This document shows, one piece after another, positions 58,534 to 64,000 of a DNA stretch of 64,000 bases. Numbering within the stretch: position 1 is the stretch's first letter; each line of letters begins with the position of its first letter. Below the pieces are notes generated by a model that was not told the origin of the DNA, made no database searches, and saw nothing but the letters and a program-made list of their open reading frames with translations. Made by a program: the position numbers and the translations under genes. The stretch is from the NCBI GenBank assembly GCA_949358305.1, contig OX442316.1:8310001-8374000 (forward strand). Direction: 5' to 3'. Source of the DNA: Strigamia acuminata. Its lineage: Eukaryota > Arthropoda > Chilopoda > Geophilomorpha > Linotaeniidae.

Positions 58534-61500
58534 TGTTTATTGGAGGCTTCAATTTCTAGTCTGCTGTTTTTTATTTAAGTCTACATAGAATCCTTCTGTA
58601 GAGGTAATCAAAGTAAGAAAGACGACAAGGTCTTTTATTATTCTCAGCAAAAAAATGAGAGTAAACCTGTTACAGTTGAAAAATGATGAAAAATTAATGT
58701 TTTTAATTATTTATTCACCGTCTGACTGTCTCTACATCTTTAATCCTTTGATTCTTGTAATGATGTTTGGGTTGGGGAAAAAACAATAGATGTGCTGAAG
58801 TGGTTGGGCGAAGTTTTAAAGGTAATGTCTGCACTGTAACATTTTTATTGCATTAAATGTTGAGAGGTTTATTTTTAGAGACAAAGAGTTAAAATATGAA
58901 TGATTTCATTATTATTTTAGTGGAGAATTGTTTTTAATGTCATCGCGCAAGATGACTTATCAGAAAAGTTATTTATTTTGGACCGAAAACAATTTTGTTA
59001 GCCTCTTATTGACAAAATTGTCTCGAATTAAAGGGCCAGTGTGAACAGTTTTATTTAAAGACTCGAAAACAATCTGTTTTGTTGATGGAATAAAAGCTTA
59101 GTAGTGTTTTTCACTGCCCAATTCGAATTTCCATTGAATTTGAGTCGTTTGTAGTCCAAGGGGACAGATGCTTTTTGGCTATGTTGCACCAGATGTAATT
59201 CTGGTTGACACTTCTCCTTAGGGTGTGTTTCTAGACAGCATAATGGTTGTCATGTTTATAGTTGGAAAACAACATTTTTCTCTACAATGCCTTCTACCTG
59301 TCCAATTTATCTGCACTTAAAACGAGGGTTTCAGTTTTATGACGAAAATGAAGGGTAATAACATGTTTTCTTTTAAGCTTAAAGAAGATAATTTTGTTGA
59401 ATCAACTACAAATTAACCGGTTTTTTTTTATTTATTTTGATATAGTTAATAAGTCCACTTTACTGCTTTATCGCAGGCGCATAATGTAACCTAGGCATGA
59501 ATAATCAATAATGGTTTCATTTATGCCGCCCTTTCCTCCTTTATACTTCGTTTACATACTTGGTTTAATTTATTGGTAGACCGATTTATAATAGACGATC
59601 GTTGATGTTTTATGGTGAATATTCATGTCAGTTTCAAATCTTCCACCGTCTCGTGACAGTAAACACCTTGGACTCAACTCAATTTCTTCTTTTTCTTTTG
59701 TCCTGTGCCTTCTGGACTGGACATGAATGCTTTTTTGTGGTCACAAATGATCAAAAAGTTGACACATTAAAGAAAGAGGAAAGAAATGTTGTGTGAACAG
59801 GGAAACTCCCTTTAGATTTCGTTCTTTTTGCCCCGATAGTCTTCAGTCTACAGGGCGGTGACAGTACAAGTGCAGCAACAGCTAAAAGTGACTTGTTTTG
59901 TTTATTCTGAAAAAAATTTAGTGCAGAGAGGAATGTGCAGTTTTAATTTGGCATCAAAATTCCGGACGATGGGTAAAAGTTAATGGAATTTTGCTTCGAC
60001 TGCTGAAAGCTAATAAAGAGATTATTGAAATGCGTATGGGTATTGCTGTACATTATTTTAATTTGGATTTCTTTATGTAAAAAAAATAGAATGTTTTCAA
60101 TTATTTACAGGGTATTCATTAATGGAACTTTTACATTCTTAGGTTCCGAAGTAAATGGTGCAGCTCATGTGGGATTTTTCGTCTTATCCATCTACCGCAC
60201 TGCGCGAAATGGGATTAAAGGGTCCGCCATTATACCGATAAGAGTAGACGGTTTTCACTTATTCGTCATGTGTTCGAACTATATATCCATCATAATCGAG
60301 AAGGGTATTCTCCTGGGTGGATAGAAGAACTCGATGTGGGCAACAACACTTGAATTAACAAGGTATTATTGCTTTTAATTTTTCATTTTCGCTCATTGGT
60401 TTAACATGGAGATGTGGTCCAACGTCTCATTGCTAGACATCGCAGGGTTAAATGAACTGTATAAACTAAATTTACTTTACTCGGAGTGAGAAGTAATTGA
60501 AATTGCTGCTCACCTCAGAAAGGAGTGATTTGATTAGTGGATTCAACGTGATCAGATGAAAATTGCCTCAACTATTTTTCCCGTCCCTGAACAAGTTGAA
60601 ATTGAAGGACTTTTAATTTTTTTTTGTAAGAACTAGAGAAAAAAGTTTACAGTAGTTTGATATCCGCTTGTTCTTAGAAGTGCAGGTTCACCTGTCTGAA
60701 TTGCAAGCAAAAAATAATAGGTAATGTCACTCAAAGATGACGCATTGATAAGGTGCACTTTAATAGTAAAGTGTTGCAGAACTAGTCGATGGGGGTAGGT
60801 AATAGGGAAAAATCGCTTTGATGTTGTGTTTTCCGTGTTTCGGTGACGGTTGCAAGAGAAATTCATTCGGAACTCCCATTGATCCGAATTATTCTTTTTG
60901 CTGTGCGGGTTATCATTTATTATAAAGAAGAAGAACAGTAACGTCTCTCTACTGTTGATTAATGATGGCAGAAGTAATAAGATGGCTTTTTTATTTTCGA
61001 ATTGAGGACGCCATTACAGTGATGTTATATTCTTGATTTGGTTGGTTGTCAATGTAAATACACAACGTTTGATAATTTGGAATAACTCGAAAAGTTTCAC
61101 TTTTGTCGCGCGGTTTTAAACACATTTTTATCATTATACGCGTGTGGTAATGTGAGGGACGAGTTGACCACACTGAGGGCGCCAACATGACGCCCAACCT
61201 AGTGGGGGGACGATTTGCCCACACACGATGATCACCACGGTGACGGACACTGGACAGCCATCCAGATGTCAATTTAATACATTAACCAGAAACACATTAC
61301 TTTGTAGACCTCAAATGTAAATAAAATTCAGTTTAACTTTTGCCACGCTCAGAGCAAGTCCTTTCAAACCTCACAGGTAACTCGTGGCATTCTAGTTTCA
61401 TAAGTTGTTTGTTATTAAACGGTAATAACAAAAATGCTTTTGCTGCATGAGGCGTTGTGTCGGTCTTCACATGGTTTGCTAGCACATTGGGAGCCCTGTA

Positions 61501-64000
61501 GCTACTATAAATTAATTAATACATTCTCTGTGCGTAGAGATACCGACAAATTTTATTGTCAATTGTTTTGAGGGTTATTATCGGTAATGCACTTGTGATT
61601 AAATTATAATATGTTTGTGTTCTTTCTCTATTGGATTTATATTAAGTAATAAGTAGAATTGCTGTGGACAGTGGTCGATGCAGTGGAGTAGAAGTTAATT
61701 TTGATATTGATAAATAATTCATTTACTTATTTATTTGTTTTTGTTTTTTTGTTGTTGTTTGTGTAACTTAGATGTTAGCTTTACTTTTTATTATATCATT
61801 TTTGTGTTTTTCTGTGTGCGTTATCAGTTATTTTCATGGGTAACCACGCACTGAATATCAAATTCAAATTGAATTTGTTGACATCTGTTTTCTTCTACAG
61901 ATTCAAATGGTATTGCATGTGGCAAAAATGCTCGCATGCAAAATGTTTTTTTAAAATTGGTTTTCTCGCAATAACTTTAGCTATTTTTATAAATATGCAT
62001 TAGGAAATTTTCATTTCTGTATATCAACTTAAACAACTTTTTTCATAAAAACATTGACCAAACTCTGCTTATGCAAAGAGCTTCACACCGATGGTATTCG
62101 TTTAATAAGTGTCGTCTATGTACACCTGGTGGATGTAAAAATTTATGGCTTGCACCTTAAACGTAAAGGTGAAAACCCATCTACAACTAAAAAGGAAATT
62201 TGAACAGTTGGGTTGCGAATTTTTTTTCTTTTTTCTAAACAACTGAAATACGGGCATTGAATCAACGTAAGTTAAAATTGCATTTGTGGGTGATACTATA
62301 TAAAATGTAAAATAAACTTATCACATTATAAATTTAGAGTAAAACAACCAATGTTGACCATGCAGAACACACTAGATTAGGTTAAAGCACCAAGGGAAAA
62401 AAAGTGTAAAGTTTAGTACCTTTAATTAATGGGGCTCGAATTCATAAATAAAACAGTAGGTAAGCAAATTCATTTTACGTTTTAATGGAAAATAGAATTA
62501 GCAAATATTCGGTTGGAATTGTAATGCAACTAAGCGTAAAAGAGGAATATTCATTTAGAATATTTACACAGTGATCGAACTTTGTGATGGATAATGTTTT
62601 GATTCAGATAAAGTTATTAAAATGAATCTAAGGTAGTAATCTTTTAAAATTAATGAAATCATTTGTTCTCTGTAATCTACTTTAAAAAGCACCGCAATAC
62701 ATTAAAATTAACAATGCAATTCATTAAAATTTTTTTTTTAAGTGGTTGACTTTTAGTGGTTTCAGAATGAGGTGGATGTATAACGTCTTGCAATCGATTT
62801 ATCATGACAGGTCGTAATTGCTTAACAAAGAAGTTGCTCATTTAAATACAATTTATTTCTACTGGTTTTTTTTTTCTTGTTTTTATTCAACATGCATCCT
62901 TTATCACATAATGTCAAATCAGTTTATAATTTATAAGTTGACTATGTAATTAAATACTATGCGTGGTATAATTAAATATAAATTTAAGACTTTAGTTGTG
63001 GGTAAGAAAATTGGAAATTTATACAGTAAGTCACGAGCTTATTGCATAAAGTTTGTTTACGGCTAGATCACTTGATCGTATGGATGGATGAGCTGAGTGA
63101 GACTGTGAGGACAGGGCAGGCCAGCAGGGTAATACTGATGGTATAATGTTTATATGGCAATATATTAGTGTTGTAGTGTGGTGTCACCAGGGCGGTGCCA
63201 ATTTTGTTTAGTCTAATCCTACAGTTTGCATCTGGGTATCTTGATGATAAATTCATACTGCGCATCCCATTCTGCACTGATGATTTTCTAATTCTAGTGG
63301 TTGCTTTTGCAGTATTAAGCTTAATATTAGGCCCAATAATGATGAAATAAAGTAAATAAACAACAGTTGGTTCATTAACAAAAGTAATTATTCGACACCG
63401 TGGTTGGACTCACGATTTTAGGGCATACCTTCCAAAGTGGGTTTATACGGCATGTTTAATCTTTTGCTCATTATATGAATAAAGAAACCCATGTAGAAAG
63501 AAGTACTTCAGGCGACTGGCTAAATATTATTCTCAAGATTAATAACTACGTACTGTACATATAATAAAAGAATTTATCACTTACCAACAAACCAACATGT
63601 TTGCAAGCCTTTGTTATAAAATTGAAATTATTTAATTTGCATTACAAATTATTAATAATTATAAATATTTAACTGCTTTTTGAACAATACTGTATTGTGT
63701 AGTGTTGACATCAGTTTTTAAAACTTTGCCAGTAATGAAACAAGTTTGATTACATTTAACTTTTTAAATTTTGCATTACCACTTTGAAGATGGCACGCAA
63801 GTTTACTCAAGAGTAGATTCTGGAAGAGACATTAGAAACTCTTGAAAACCATTTTAAACCCTCGAGTGTTGAATCATGCTGCAGTGCTTGAACATTGATT
63901 GCAACTACTTGCAATATTTATTTGTTAAAAATTCAATTTAGAAATTATTTAAATATCTTTTTCGGCAGTTCAAGCTATAATAACTGAATCATATTTACTT
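58534..64000. other. Gene-poor AT-rich region to the window end
   Basis: No coding exon, RNA gene or repeat could be supported. A locally G+C-richer stretch lies at about 61100-61270. The region may be intronic or regulatory sequence of a gene beyond the window. Confidence 0.3.

Noticed and set aside
1-64000. CRISPR arrays, operons, bacterial-type systems
   Set aside because: The window is eukaryotic; no direct-repeat arrays with spacers or polycistronic layout were seen.

Overview
This is nuclear DNA from an animal, most likely an arthropod. Evidence: AT-rich sequence, many spliced genes with very short introns (mostly 50-80 nt, GT..AG), a clip-domain trypsin-like protease, a membrane M1 aminopeptidase, THOC5, SLC26 and SLC39 transporters, and Tc1, pogo/Tigger and hAT type DNA transposons. 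The short introns recall crustaceans, mites or springtails, but the species cannot be fixed from this window. Gene models below were built by hand-splicing; wherever exons are listed, the reading phase was checked across the junctions.

Layout. 1-11.4 kb: three tandem FKRP-like/LicD glycan-transfer genes on the minus strand, each with a splice acceptor just upstream of the ATG. Copies 2 and 3 lie in a clear segmental duplication, and the downstream flank of copy 3 is broken by a hAT MITE nested in a pogo/Tigger-like element. Between copies 2 and 3 lie a near-perfect 151-bp foldback element and three 41-bp-spaced CTCF-like sites. 11.4-16 kb: no gene, one probable solo LTR and one MITE-like repeat. 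16-24.3 kb: a zinc MDR dehydrogenase (+), a ZIP zinc transporter (-), an intact sorbitol dehydrogenase-like gene (-) and a paralogue broken by an internal deletion (-). 24.6-28.5 kb: THOC5 (-) and a small 69-aa protein (-). 28.85-33.75 kb: a 19-exon aminopeptidase N-like gene (+). 34.0-35.9 kb: clip-domain serine protease (-). 37.3-39.3 kb: TMX-like transmembrane thioredoxin-fold protein (+) with a degenerate active site and a probable GC-AG intron. 39.7-50.6 kb: two divergent SLC26A11-like anion transporters, with a decayed Tc1 element between their coding parts. 50.6-64 kb: no confident gene; several MITEs of pogo-like and foldback families.

The genes form no obvious pathway. Repeated themes are lineage-specific tandem duplication (FKRP-like x3, SORD-like x2, SLC26 x2) and membrane or secretory proteins. 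The less ordinary signals are the FKRP-like cluster with its spaced CTCF-like array, the foldback repeat family, the TMX-like protein with its GC-AG intron, and the deletion pseudogene. I did not find a convincing wholly new system.
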